Origin: Telmatospirillum sp.
GTDB lineage: Bacteria > Pseudomonadota > Alphaproteobacteria > CACIAM-22H2
Length of the DNA stretch: 64,000 nucleotides
Assembly (NCBI GenBank): GCA_020248985.1
Contig: JADCGL010000018.1
Span: 1 to 64,000, forward strand
Direction: 5' to 3'
Shown: positions 35,462 to 43,581 of the stretch, in pieces
How positions within the stretch are numbered: the stretch's first letter is position 1
Layout: each line of letters opens with the position of its first letter
Notes under the pieces: generated by a model
The model's input: the letters and a program-made list of their open reading frames with translations, nothing else
Databases searched by the model: none
Told to the model about the DNA's origin: nothing
Made by a program: the position numbers and the translations under genes

Positions 35462-37513
35462 ATGGCGGAACCTGCCAACATCGAAACGAAGCTCGCGGGC
35501 GAACCGGCGCCGCACGCGGCTGCGCTTGCGGGCGGCGGCGTGCCGCTCGGCAATCGCTTCCAGATCTTCCCCGCCATTCCGATCCCGGACATGTCGACGC
35601 CGACGGTGCGCGCGTTTTCGGCCACCGACACGCGCGACGACGGCGTGCCGCGCGTGGCCCTCATCTGCAGCAACGATCTGCTGCCGCGCCTGGAGATGGC
35701 GAAGGCCCTCAAGACCGTCGAGCGGCCGGGCCTGCTGCGGCTCTACGATTTCGACCTCGTCAACTGGCCTGGCAGCAAGGGCAAGCGGCTGGCGCTCATC
35801 TACGATTTCCCCGAGGGCGGGCCGTTGTGGTCGGGCAAGGGGCCGCGCGAGGCGTGGACCGGCGCCAAGATCATCAGCCACATTCTGACTCCGCTCTCGA
35901 CGGGGTTGAGCGAACTGTTCGTGCGCAACGTCACGCATCGCGCCTTGCGGCCGCAGAACCTGTTCTGGCTCGACGAGGCGCGCACGCGCGTGGTGATGGG
36001 GCCGTGCCTGCAGGCCCCGCCCGGTTTCGACCAGCCGCCGGCCTTCGAACCGCTCGCTGGCGCCATGACCGATCCCGAGGGCCGTGGCAACGGGACCCGC
36101 GCCGACGACATGTTCGCCCTCGGCATGACGCTGATGGCCTTCGCGCAAGGCGCGATGCCGGGCGCCGGCCTCGATCCGGACGAGGCGATCTACCGGCGCA
36201 TCGACGCGAACTCGTTCGACACGTTCGCCGATCTCAGCAAGCTGCCGCCCGCGCTGATGGACGTGCTGCGCGGCCTCACCAACGATTGGGAGGCCGATCG
36301 CTGGACGATCGAACATCTGCGCGGCTGGCTCGAAGGCAAGCGCCAGCAGATTCCCAACACGGCCCCGCAGATGTCGCGCGCGGCCCAAGGCTACAAGTTC
36401 GGCAAGCGCGAGCACAAGAACGCGCGCACGCTCGCGCACGCGATGGGCCGCAATTTCGAGGCGGCCGCGCGCGAACTGCGCAACGGCTCGATCCCGATGT
36501 GGGTGCGCGCGTCGCTGGGCGAGCAGAAGCTCCACGACCGCCTGATGGCCGCCATCAACGAATCGACCGGCGACACCAACGCTACTTTCAACGACGCCAC
36601 GATCGTCGGGCGCGCTTGCGTGATCCTCGATCCGATGGCGCCCGTGCGCTTCCGCGGCCACAGCGTCACGGCCGACGGGCTCGGCCCCGCCCTTGCGGCG
36701 GCGATGCGCAAGCCCGGCAACGGCCCGATTTTCACCGACCTCATCCGCTCGCGCATCCTGGGCAGCTGGGCGCATTTCTACAAACTCGCCGGCGGCAAAA
36801 ACCTGCCGACCAACGGCATTCTCGACCGCATCGGGCGCTGGGTCGAAGATCCGGCGCCCGGCAACGGCATCGAACGCTGTCTCTACGAGCTCAATCCCAA
36901 CCTGCCGTGCTTCTCGGAGCTGGCGGCCGGCATGTGGGTCTCGGAGCCCGAGCACGTGCTCGAAGCGCTCGAGGTGTCGGCAGGCGCGGATCGCAAGCCG
37001 GTGGACCGGCACATCGCGGCGTTCCTCGCCTCGCATGCCGGCGCCAATTCGGGCCAGATCAAGGCGCTGATGAATCCCGAACAGGTCGATGCCCATGGCG
37101 GCCTGTCGATCGTCAAGCTGCTGGCCGATCTGCAGGAGAAATTCGGGCCGCCGTCGGTGCCGCGCCTCACCGCCTGGTGTGCCGGCCTCGTGCGCCAGTT
37201 CATCGACACGATCCGCAATCTGCCGCTGCGCACGCTGCAGCTCGAACAGCTCAACAAGGTCTCCGAAGAGGGCGATCTCAAGAAGCTGCTCGAGCTCGTG
37301 GACAACGAAAAGATGCGCGATGCCGATGCGCGCGCCTTCGAGAACGCCAAGGAATCCTACGCGAGTGCCGTGTTCGAGATCGGCGAGCTCAAGAACGGCG
37401 GCAAGATCCGCACCACGCTCGCGATCCATGCCGGCAAGGAAGCAGCCGCCCTGACGGCCGCGAGCCTGTCGGGCGTGGTCGGCATCGGCTCGCTGCTGCT
37501 GAGGCTCATGTGA
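35462..37513 (+). CDS. Large kinase-fold protein lacking catalytic Asp residues (pseudokinase)
   Basis: This 683-residue protein has a kinase-like N-terminal lobe and catalytic loop HRALRPQN (159-166), where the HRD Asp is Ala. The segment where DFG should lie reads VVMGPCLQAP, so the metal Asp is missing too. No Gly-rich loop or clear VAIK Lys is seen. A long alpha-rich region (about 300-640) without a recognised domain follows, with a hydrophobic C-terminus (LTAASLSGVVGIGSLLLRL) that may anchor it to the membrane. ATG 35462 is used. The stop overlaps the start of a four-TM protein, its likely partner. A regulatory or scaffold role is inferred. Confidence 0.72.
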   Translation: MAEPANIETKLAGEPAPHAAALAGGGVPLGNRFQIFPAIPIPDMSTPTVRAFSATDTRDDGVPRVALICSNDLLPRLEMAKALKTVERPGLLRLYDFDLVNWPGSKGKRLALIYDFPEGGPLWSGKGPREAWTGAKIISHILTPLSTGLSELFVRNVTHRALRPQNLFWLDEARTRVVMGPCLQAPPGFDQPPAFEPLAGAMTDPEGRGNGTRADDMFALGMTLMAFAQGAMPGAGLDPDEAIYRRIDANSFDTFADLSKLPPALMDVLRGLTNDWEADRWTIEHLRGWLEGKRQQIPNTAPQMSRAAQGYKFGKREHKNARTLAHAMGRNFEAAARELRNGSIPMWVRASLGEQKLHDRLMAAINESTGDTNATFNDATIVGRACVILDPMAPVRFRGHSVTADGLGPALAAAMRKPGNGPIFTDLIRSRILGSWAHFYKLAGGKNLPTNGILDRIGRWVEDPAPGNGIERCLYELNPNLPCFSELAAGMWVSEPEHVLEALEVSAGADRKPVDRHIAAFLASHAGANSGQIKALMNPEQVDAHGGLSIVKLLADLQEKFGPPSVPRLTAWCAGLVRQFIDTIRNLPLRTLQLEQLNKVSEEGDLKKLLELVDNEKMRDADARAFENAKESYASAVFEIGELKNGGKIRTTLAIHAGKEAAALTAASLSGVVGIGSLLLRLM

Positions 37514-38007
37514 TGGCCAAGGCAGCGAAGCCCAAGGCCAAGAAATCCGGCCAGCGCAGCCCGATGATGCTCGCCACGGCCGGCGTGGGCGTGCTGGCGA
37601 TCCTCGGCTGGCTCGGCTTCAACGTGCCGTGGCTGTGCGTGTACATGATCGGCGGCTTTCTGCCGACGATCGCCGCCTATCTCAGCGATCCGTCGCGCCA
37701 GAAATTCGACACCATCGCCGTCGGCACGCTGAGCGCGGGGGCCATGCTGCCCTTCCTGCTCGACGGGCTCGCGAGTGCCGGTCGCAACGGCGGGCGCGAG
37801 ATCCTGGGCAATGCCTATGCGTGGGTCTCGGTCTATGTCGCGGCGAGCTTCGCCTATGCGCTGTGCTGGCTGTTCCCGATCGTCGTGAACATCGCCTACG
37901 AAAACCGCGCCCAGGCGCGCATCCGCATGCTCGAGCGGCGCAAGACGATGCTGGAAGCCGAATGGGGCGAGTCCGTGCGCGGCGAGGAAGACAAGCTGCC
38001 GCGCTGA
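37513..38007 (+). CDS. Small four-TM membrane protein, partner of the pseudokinase
   Basis: This 164-residue protein has a Lys-rich N-terminus (AKAAKPKAKKSG), about four TM segments (roughly 18-35, 38-58, 65-90, 105-130) and a basic, charged C-terminal helix (RAQARIRMLERRKTMLEAEW). No family is recognised. The start shares one base with the stop of the pseudokinase gene (TGATG, 37511-37515), a strong sign of translational coupling and a joint function at the inner membrane. It converges on rpoH with 15 bases between. Confidence 0.72.
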   Translation: MAKAAKPKAKKSGQRSPMMLATAGVGVLAILGWLGFNVPWLCVYMIGGFLPTIAAYLSDPSRQKFDTIAVGTLSAGAMLPFLLDGLASAGRNGGREILGNAYAWVSVYVAASFAYALCWLFPIVVNIAYENRAQARIRMLERRKTMLEAEWGESVRGEEDKLPR

Positions 38008-38022
38008 GCGCAGGCGGCGCTT

Positions 38023-38892
38023 TCAGCCGCCGCTCGCAATGCCCGCTTTGACCGCGCGCTGCAGCTTCTCGAAGGCGCGCACTTCGATCTGGCGCACGCG
38101 CTCGCGGCTGATGCCGTATTTCTGGCTCAGATCCTCGAGCGTGGCCGGCTCTTCCGACAGGCGCCGCTCCACGAGGATCGTGCGTTCGCGGGCATTGAGC
38201 TGGGCGAGCGCCTTTTCGAGCAGCTTGTGCCGGCGCGCGGATTCCTGGCTCTCGGCCAGCCGCGTTTCCTGGCTCTCGACCTCGTCCACCAGCCAGTCCT
38301 GCCACTCGCCTTCGAAATCGCCGCGCACGGGCGCGTTCAGCGAATGGTCGGGGGCGGCCAAGCGCCGATTCATGTTGATCACGTCCTGCTCGGGCACGTT
38401 GAGATCGGTCGCGATCTTCGTCACGATCTCGGGCCGCAGATCGCCCTCTTCGAGCTGGCGCATCTGGCCTTTGAGCTTGCGCAGATTGAAGAACAGTTTT
38501 TTCTGCGCCGCCGTCGTGCCCATTTTGACCAGCGACCAGGAATGCAGGATGTATTCTTGGATCGCCGCGCGGATCCACCACATCGCGTAGGTGGCCAGGC
38601 GAAATCCGCGCTCGGGCTCGAAGCGTTTGACGGCCTGCATCATGCCGACATTGCCCTCGGAGATGAGCTCGGCCACCGGCAGACCGTAGCCGCGATAGCC
38701 CATCGCGATCTTGGCCACGAGGCGCAGATGCGAAGTCACGAGCCGGTGGGCGGCGGCCGCGTCTTCGCGTTCACGCCAGGCTTTCGCCAGCATGTATTCT
38801 TCGTCCTGCTCGAGCATCGGGAACTTGCGTATCTCCTGGAGATAGCGCTGCAAGTTTCCGTCCGAGCCTGGCGCTGGTATCTGCGCACGCAA
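38023..38892 (-). CDS. rpoH: RNA polymerase sigma-32 factor RpoH
   Basis: RpoH directs transcription of heat-shock genes. The 289-residue protein has NLQRYLQEIRKFPMLEQDEE (region 1.2), AKIAMGYRGYGLPVAELISE (2.1-2.2), ATYAMWWIRAAIQEYIL (2.3-2.4), the RpoH box QKKLFFNLRKLKGQ and region 4.2 EDLSQKYGISRERVRQIEVRA. I place the start at TTG 38892: no ATG or GTG lies in frame before the conserved region, and gaaggggg sits about 7 bases upstream. FtsH, the protease that degrades RpoH in other bacteria, is also encoded in this window. Confidence 0.94.
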   Translation of the reverse strand: MRAQIPAPGSDGNLQRYLQEIRKFPMLEQDEEYMLAKAWREREDAAAAHRLVTSHLRLVAKIAMGYRGYGLPVAELISEGNVGMMQAVKRFEPERGFRLATYAMWWIRAAIQEYILHSWSLVKMGTTAAQKKLFFNLRKLKGQMRQLEEGDLRPEIVTKIATDLNVPEQDVINMNRRLAAPDHSLNAPVRGDFEGEWQDWLVDEVESQETRLAESQESARRHKLLEKALAQLNARERTILVERRLSEEPATLEDLSQKYGISRERVRQIEVRAFEKLQRAVKAGIASGG

Positions 38893-38948
38893 CCGCTTGC
38901 CCCCTTCGGCGCCCCCGTCGGCATGGCCCCGCCCACTTGATCGCGATC

Positions 38949-39947
38949 TTACCCTTTGCTGCCGCGCATGCCTAGCGATGCTGCGGCCCGCCGCAGACGT
39001 TCGGCGAAGGACGCAAGATCGGGGGCGATCGCGCGCGCGAAACGCAGGGGCCGACCGTCGTGCGGGTGCGCAAATCCGAGCACGAAGGCATCGAGCGCCT
39101 GGCGGCCGAAGGCGGCGATTTCGGCGTCGAGCGCGCTCGCGCGCGGCGTCGCTTTGCGTCCGTAGATACCGTCGCCCGCAAGCGGACAGCCGATCGCGGT
39201 CAGATGCACGCGAATCTGATGCGTGCGCCCCGTGGCAAGGCGGCATTCGACCAACGCCGCGCGATCGGAAAAGCGCTCGAGCGTGCGATAATGCGTGCGC
39301 GCCGCCTTGCCGCCGCTGCGCACGATCGCCATGCGCTTGCGGTTGCCGGGATCGCGGCCGATCGCGCCTTCGATGTCGCCTTCGGACGGGCGCGGCACGC
39401 CGCGTACGATCGCGGCATAAAGCCGCTCGACCGTGTGGCTCGCGAACTGGGCGGCCAGATGGCGATGGGCGGCATCGGTCTTGGCGGCCACCATCAGGCC
39501 GCTCGTGTCTTTGTCGAGCCGATGCACGATGCCGGGCCGTTCGACGCCGCCGATCCCCGACAGCGAGCCTGCACAGTGTGCCAGCAGCGCATTCACGAGC
39601 GTGCCGTCGGCATTGCCGGGGGCGGGATGCACGACGAGGCCGGCCGGCTTGTCGATCACGATCAGATGCGCGTCTTCGTAGACCACGTCGAGCGCGATGT
39701 CTTGCGCGGCTTGGCGCGCAGGGGTCGCGTCCGGCAAGGCGAGTTCGAGCGTTTCGCCCGCTTTGACCTTGTGCGACGGCTCCGTTATCGTCGCGCCGTC
39801 GATGCGCGCATGGCCTTCTTCGATCAGCGCTTTGAGGCGGCTGCGCGACAGCGTGTCGCCGTGCAGCACGACAAGCGCTCGATCGAGCCGCGTGCCGGCC
39901 AGATCGTCCGGTACCGGCGCCGAAAAGAGAGTGGGCGCTGCGTTCAT
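38949..39947 (-). CDS. rluD: 23S rRNA pseudouridine synthase, RluD type
   Basis: RluD-type enzymes make pseudouridines in helix 69 of 23S rRNA. The 332-residue protein has an N-terminal S4 RNA-binding domain (about 15-85; TRLDRALVVLHGDTLSRSRL) and the RluA-family catalytic domain with HRLDKDTSGLMVAAKT, containing the catalytic Asp, and GRTHQIRVHL. It starts at ATG 39947 and runs into rpoH, 56 bases away on the same strand; this pairing is common in alphaproteobacteria. It diverges from the next gene with only about 40 bases between starts. Confidence 0.93.
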   Translation of the reverse strand: MNAAPTLFSAPVPDDLAGTRLDRALVVLHGDTLSRSRLKALIEEGHARIDGATITEPSHKVKAGETLELALPDATPARQAAQDIALDVVYEDAHLIVIDKPAGLVVHPAPGNADGTLVNALLAHCAGSLSGIGGVERPGIVHRLDKDTSGLMVAAKTDAAHRHLAAQFASHTVERLYAAIVRGVPRPSEGDIEGAIGRDPGNRKRMAIVRSGGKAARTHYRTLERFSDRAALVECRLATGRTHQIRVHLTAIGCPLAGDGIYGRKATPRASALDAEIAAFGRQALDAFVLGFAHPHDGRPLRFARAIAPDLASFAERLRRAAASLGMRGSKG

Positions 39948-39985
39948 AGTTGTTTGGTACCCGAACCGAGGTCTTGAATCCACAC

Positions 39986-40312
39986 ATGCGCGCATTGAAA
40001 GCCGTCGTTCTGTCGCTGGGTGCGCTGTGCGTGGCTGCCTTCGGCGTTCTGGTCTATCTGGTCGTGGCGGGGATCGGCGGCAAGGACGCGTCCGCCCCGC
40101 AAGCCGCGACGACCGCCCCGCCCTTGGCGGGCCTGCGCTGGAACGATCTGTCGCTGGGCCAGCCCGCAGGCACGCGCATTGTCGGCGTCGTCGCGTCCGG
40201 CGGCTTGCTTGCGATCCATGTCGAAGCGCCGGGCGGGGCGGGCAGCATTCTGCTCGTCGATCCTTTGAGCGGCCAGGTGCGCGGCCGCATTCTGCCGGGA
40301 ACAAGCCCATGA
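39986..40312 (+). CDS. Hypothetical membrane-anchored protein
   Basis: This 108-residue protein has one N-terminal TM segment (about 7-28, VLSLGALCVAAFGVLVYLVV) and a short globular part with LLAIHVEAPGGAGSILLVDP. No family is recognised. ATG 39986 is chosen; in-frame TTG codons at 39950 and 39974 are possible alternatives. Its stop overlaps the start of ltaE, suggesting coupled translation, but no functional link is evident. Confidence 0.68.
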   Translation: MRALKAVVLSLGALCVAAFGVLVYLVVAGIGGKDASAPQAATTAPPLAGLRWNDLSLGQPAGTRIVGVVASGGLLAIHVEAPGGAGSILLVDPLSGQVRGRILPGTSP

Positions 40313-41352
40313 ATTTCGCGTCCGACAACACGGCCCCGGTCCATCCGAAAATCATGGCAGCCCTCGAAGCGGCCAATTCGGGCCATGCGATGGCCTACGG
40401 CAACGACGCGATCGCCAAACGGCTCGACAAACATTTCGCCGATCTGTTCGAGCGCCCCTGTGCGGTGTTCCCGGTTGCCACGGGCACGGCCGCCAATTCG
40501 CTTTCGTTGGCGGCGATGGCCCCGCCTTGGGGTGCCGTCTATTGCCATCCGGACGCGCATATCAACACCGACGAATGCGGCGCGCCCGAATTCTACACGG
40601 GCGGCGCCAAACTCGTCGGCGTCCCGGGTGTCAACGGCAAGATCGACGCGCAAACGCTCGATGCGACGCTTGCCGGCGCGCGCCGCATCGGCGTGCATCA
40701 AGTGCAGCCGGCTGCCGTGTCGATCACCAACGCGACCGAAGCAGGCACGGTCTATGCGGTGTCCGAAATCGCGGCCTTGGCCGAGATCGCCCATAGCGCC
40801 GATCTCAAATTCCATCTCGATGGGGCGCGCTTCGCCAATGCGCTTGTGCATCAGCGCGCCACGCCGGCCGAGGCGACATGGCGGGCGGGGGTGGATATCC
40901 TGTCGTTCGGCGCCACGAAGAACGGCTGCATTGCGGCCGAAGCGATCGTGGTGTTCGACGAAGCGCTCGCCGCGACGATCGCCTTGCGCCGCAAGCGTGC
41001 CGGCCATCTCTTTTCGAAGATGCGCTATCTCGCCGCCCAGCTCGAAGCCTATGTCGCCGACGATCTGTGGCTCGGCATGGCGCGCCATGCCAACACGCTG
41101 GCGCAGCGCCTGGCGAATGCGCTTGCGGCAATCCCGGGGGCGAAACTCGCGCACACGGTCGAAGCCAACGAGATCTTCGTCGAACTGCCCGAAGCGTCGA
41201 TCGTGGCGCTCGAGCAGGCGGGTTTTTCCGTCTATCGCTGGAACGGCCCGGGGACGCAGCTGCTGCGCTTGGTCGTGTCGTGGTCGTCGCGCTTGGAAGA
41301 CGCCGACCGCCTTGCTGCCACCGCCCTTGCCGCAGGCCCCCGTATCGGCTAA
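40309..41352 (+). CDS. ltaE: Low-specificity L-threonine aldolase
   Basis: LtaE cleaves threonine and allo-threonine to glycine and acetaldehyde. The 347-residue fold-type I PLP enzyme has FASDNTAPVHPKIMAAL, the cofactor region FHLDGARFANALV and the PLP Lys in DILSFGATKNGCIAAEA. The order is that of the bacterial threonine aldolase family. The start overlaps the preceding stop (ATGA 40309). A tRNA-Glu gene follows after 19 bases. Confidence 0.93.
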   Translation: MNFASDNTAPVHPKIMAALEAANSGHAMAYGNDAIAKRLDKHFADLFERPCAVFPVATGTAANSLSLAAMAPPWGAVYCHPDAHINTDECGAPEFYTGGAKLVGVPGVNGKIDAQTLDATLAGARRIGVHQVQPAAVSITNATEAGTVYAVSEIAALAEIAHSADLKFHLDGARFANALVHQRATPAEATWRAGVDILSFGATKNGCIAAEAIVVFDEALAATIALRRKRAGHLFSKMRYLAAQLEAYVADDLWLGMARHANTLAQRLANALAAIPGAKLAHTVEANEIFVELPEASIVALEQAGFSVYRWNGPGTQLLRLVVSWSSRLEDADRLAATALAAGPRIG

Positions 41353-41371
41353 GCCCTACTTCGCGCGCAAG

Positions 41372-41447
41372 GTCCCCATCGTCTAGAGGCCTAGGACGGC
41401 ACCCTCTCACGGTGCAGACCGGGGTTCGAATCCCCGTGGGGACGCCA
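41372..41447 (+). tRNA. tRNA-Glu (anticodon CTC)
   Basis: The acceptor arms GTCCCCA (41372-41378) and TGGGGAC (41437-41443) pair perfectly. The anticodon arm GCACC-CTCTCAC-GGTGC presents CTC, reading GAG. The T arm contains GGTTCGAATCC. CCA is encoded (41445-41447). The length is 76 bases. It lies 19 bases after ltaE. Confidence 0.97.
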
Positions 41448-41684
41448 GCTGGGCCGATTTGTCGCGTATTGTTTGCTAGCCTGGCGCAGGTGCCGAACCT
41501 ATTCGCCGCAGAGGTCCGCAGCGTCTTCCGCCATTCGTCGTCGTCCGTGGCGATATCCAAGGCGCGCGATCTGGCCTAAAATCGCTTCGTCGGTTTCGTC
41601 GAGCCGATGCCGCCGATGCTCGGCAAATCCGGGCTTGGTTGCTCGTCACCGAAGCGATGCATAGAATTCCGAGAGGATATTGCG

Positions 41685-41897
41685 ATGAAGAAGATAGCCA
41701 TCGTCACCGTCGCAGCGGCGATTTTTCTCTCGGTCGGTTCGGCCGGCGCGCAGCAGGCGGCCAAGCCTGAGCGCGACAACAAGAGCGGCGAGGTCCGTGG
41801 CAGGGAGCGCGCGGACCAGGTCAAGCAACTGAACGACCAGAAATCCTCGAAAGACGAAGCGAAGAAGAGCCAGGGCAAGGCGGACAAGAAGCCGTAG
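41685..41897 (+). CDS. Small charged periplasmic protein
   Basis: This 70-residue protein starts at ATG 41685 behind the RBS gagagg (41671-41676). A Sec signal peptide (MKKIAIVTVAAAIFLSVGSA, cut near AQQ) is followed by a highly charged, Lys/Asp/Gln-rich, helix-prone stretch (GKADKKP at the end). No family is recognised. It lies alone between the tRNA gene and a CigR/RcnB-like gene. The 237 bases on its left contain no other clear gene. Confidence 0.65.
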   Translation: MKKIAIVTVAAAIFLSVGSAGAQQAAKPERDNKSGEVRGRERADQVKQLNDQKSSKDEAKKSQGKADKKP

Positions 41898-42119
41898 CCG
41901 TTCCGTCGTGCGCACCCAGGCCATCCGCGGGTGCAGCGGAAAACCATGAAACTTGGTGCGACTTGCTGTTGAGCCCGCTATATCGCTGCGGGCATGCAAG
42001 GAAGCGCGCAAGAGCAGGCCGTTCGGACCCGTCGTTTCGGCGGATTAGGCGGCGCCTCAGACATACAAACGGCGCATTTCGCAACCACCTTCGTCGGTCC
42101 TACGTCAACGGAGGACTCG

Positions 42120-42554
42120 ATGCTGAAATCAGTCGCGGCAGTGTTTCTGGCGGGCGTGCTTGTTTCGGGAGCCGCCTTGGCCGATCCGCCGGGCCGCAAC
42201 AAGAGCCGCTCTGGACCCAGCGACGAAGCCGGTGCTTCGATCAGCATCCGCATCGGCGAGTCGGATCGCGAGACCATTCGGGCGTATTACGGCAACGAGT
42301 TCAGCAGCGGGCGATGCCCGCCGGGGCTTGCCAAGAAGAACAACGGCTGCATGCCACCCGGGCAGGCGAAGAAGTGGGCGATGGGACAGCGCCTGCCCGC
42401 CGACGTGATCTATCACGGGCTGCCGGCGGGCCTCAGCGCCAGACTGAACATTCCGATCGGCTCCAGATACGTAAGGGTCGGCGCCGATATTCTTTTGATC
42501 GCGGCCGGTACCGGACTCATTCTCGACGCCATCGAGGATCTGAGCCGTCAATGA
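42120..42554 (+). CDS. RcnB/CigR family periplasmic protein
   Basis: This 144-residue protein has a Sec signal peptide (cut near ALADPP) and the family block CPPGLAKKNNGCMPPGQAKK with GLPAGLSARLNIP and YVRVGADILLIAAGTGLILDAI. This matches the RcnB-like domain found in CigR and RcnB, periplasmic proteins linked to virulence repression and nickel/cobalt homeostasis respectively. The metal link is not proven for this branch. The C-terminal hydrophobic stretch may associate with the membrane. ATG 42120 follows a good RBS (ggagga). Confidence 0.85.
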   Translation: MLKSVAAVFLAGVLVSGAALADPPGRNKSRSGPSDEAGASISIRIGESDRETIRAYYGNEFSSGRCPPGLAKKNNGCMPPGQAKKWAMGQRLPADVIYHGLPAGLSARLNIPIGSRYVRVGADILLIAAGTGLILDAIEDLSRQ

Positions 42555-42580
42555 TCAACCAATGAGCCGCATCCACTCGA

Positions 42581-43471
42581 TCAGACCTTTTTCTCGCGCG
42601 CGTCGGCGATCAAGCTGATGGCGACACCGCCGATCACGACGACGGCGCCGATCAGCACCGCGAGTTCGGGCGTCTCGTCGTAGAACATCCAGCCGATCAG
42701 CGCGATCAGCGGCACGCGCAGGAAGTCGATCGGCACGACGATCGTCGCGTCGCCGTGTTTGAAGGCGTTCGTCAGGCAGTAATGGGCAAGGAAGCCCGTG
42801 ACCGCGATCCCGAGTGCGGGCTGCCAGATGTCCCAACTGAGTCGACCGACGATCCAAGGCGACTGCCCCACGATCCAGGCCGCCGCCATATTCATCGGCA
42901 GTTGCAGCAGGTTCATCCACAGCAGGATGGTCCAGGTCGAGTTGGATCCCGTCAGCTTTTTCGTCGCGACGATCTGGATGCCGAAACAAACCGCGGCAAG
43001 TACGACGGCCAACGCCTCCGGCCGGAACGCGTCGAGGCCGGGGCGCAGAATGATCGTCACACCCGCGAAGCCGAGTGCGATCGCGAGCAGCCTTGCGAGC
43101 GTCATGCGCTCTTTGAGGAACAGCACGGCGAACACCGCGACCCAGGCGGGCGTGGTGAATTCGCTGGCGAACACCATGGCGAGCGGCAGCACGGTCACGC
43201 CCCACGCCCACAGCGCCTGCCCGCCGAAATGGGCGACGTTGCGCAGCAGATGGAGCAGGGGTTTCGCCATGCGAACAACCCGATCCGGGCCGGGGGCGAA
43301 GATCGCCATCGCAATCAAGATCGCGATGCCGCCGAGATTGCGGATCGCGAGCATCTCGAACACGGTCATCGCGTTCTGCAGGCCGCGAACCGACAGCGCC
43401 ACGCCCGCAAACGACACCAGCGAGCCGAGCATCCAGAGCAGAACGAGCAGGTGTTTGTTTCGAATCGGCAA
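42581..43471 (-). CDS. EamA/DMT family transporter
   Basis: This 296-residue inner-membrane protein has ten predicted TM segments in two EamA halves. Typical features are LWMLGSLVSFAGVALSVRGL at the N-terminus and ALIGWMFYDETPELAVLIGA in the second half. The family exports metabolites or amino-acid-like compounds. The only start near the N-terminus is TTG 43471; an in-frame stop lies nine codons upstream and no ATG or GTG intervenes. It is on the same strand as arsA but 110 bases downstream, so linkage is uncertain. Confidence 0.86.
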   Translation of the reverse strand: MPIRNKHLLVLLWMLGSLVSFAGVALSVRGLQNAMTVFEMLAIRNLGGIAILIAMAIFAPGPDRVVRMAKPLLHLLRNVAHFGGQALWAWGVTVLPLAMVFASEFTTPAWVAVFAVLFLKERMTLARLLAIALGFAGVTIILRPGLDAFRPEALAVVLAAVCFGIQIVATKKLTGSNSTWTILLWMNLLQLPMNMAAAWIVGQSPWIVGRLSWDIWQPALGIAVTGFLAHYCLTNAFKHGDATIVVPIDFLRVPLIALIGWMFYDETPELAVLIGAVVVIGGVAISLIADAREKKV

Positions 43472-43581
43472 ATGTCGGACCTGGTCTTGCGATGCTCAGC
43501 ACGAAGAACGCGCGCTCGGCACCGCGTCTGCTCGAGGATCGCAGTGTGATACATGCGCACAGAATCAATTGAAAGAACCGT

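Noticed and set aside
41372-41447. tRNA-Glu as an integration (att) site for an island to its right
   Set aside because: No copy of the tRNA 3' end, no integrase and no compositional change are seen in the following 20 kb.
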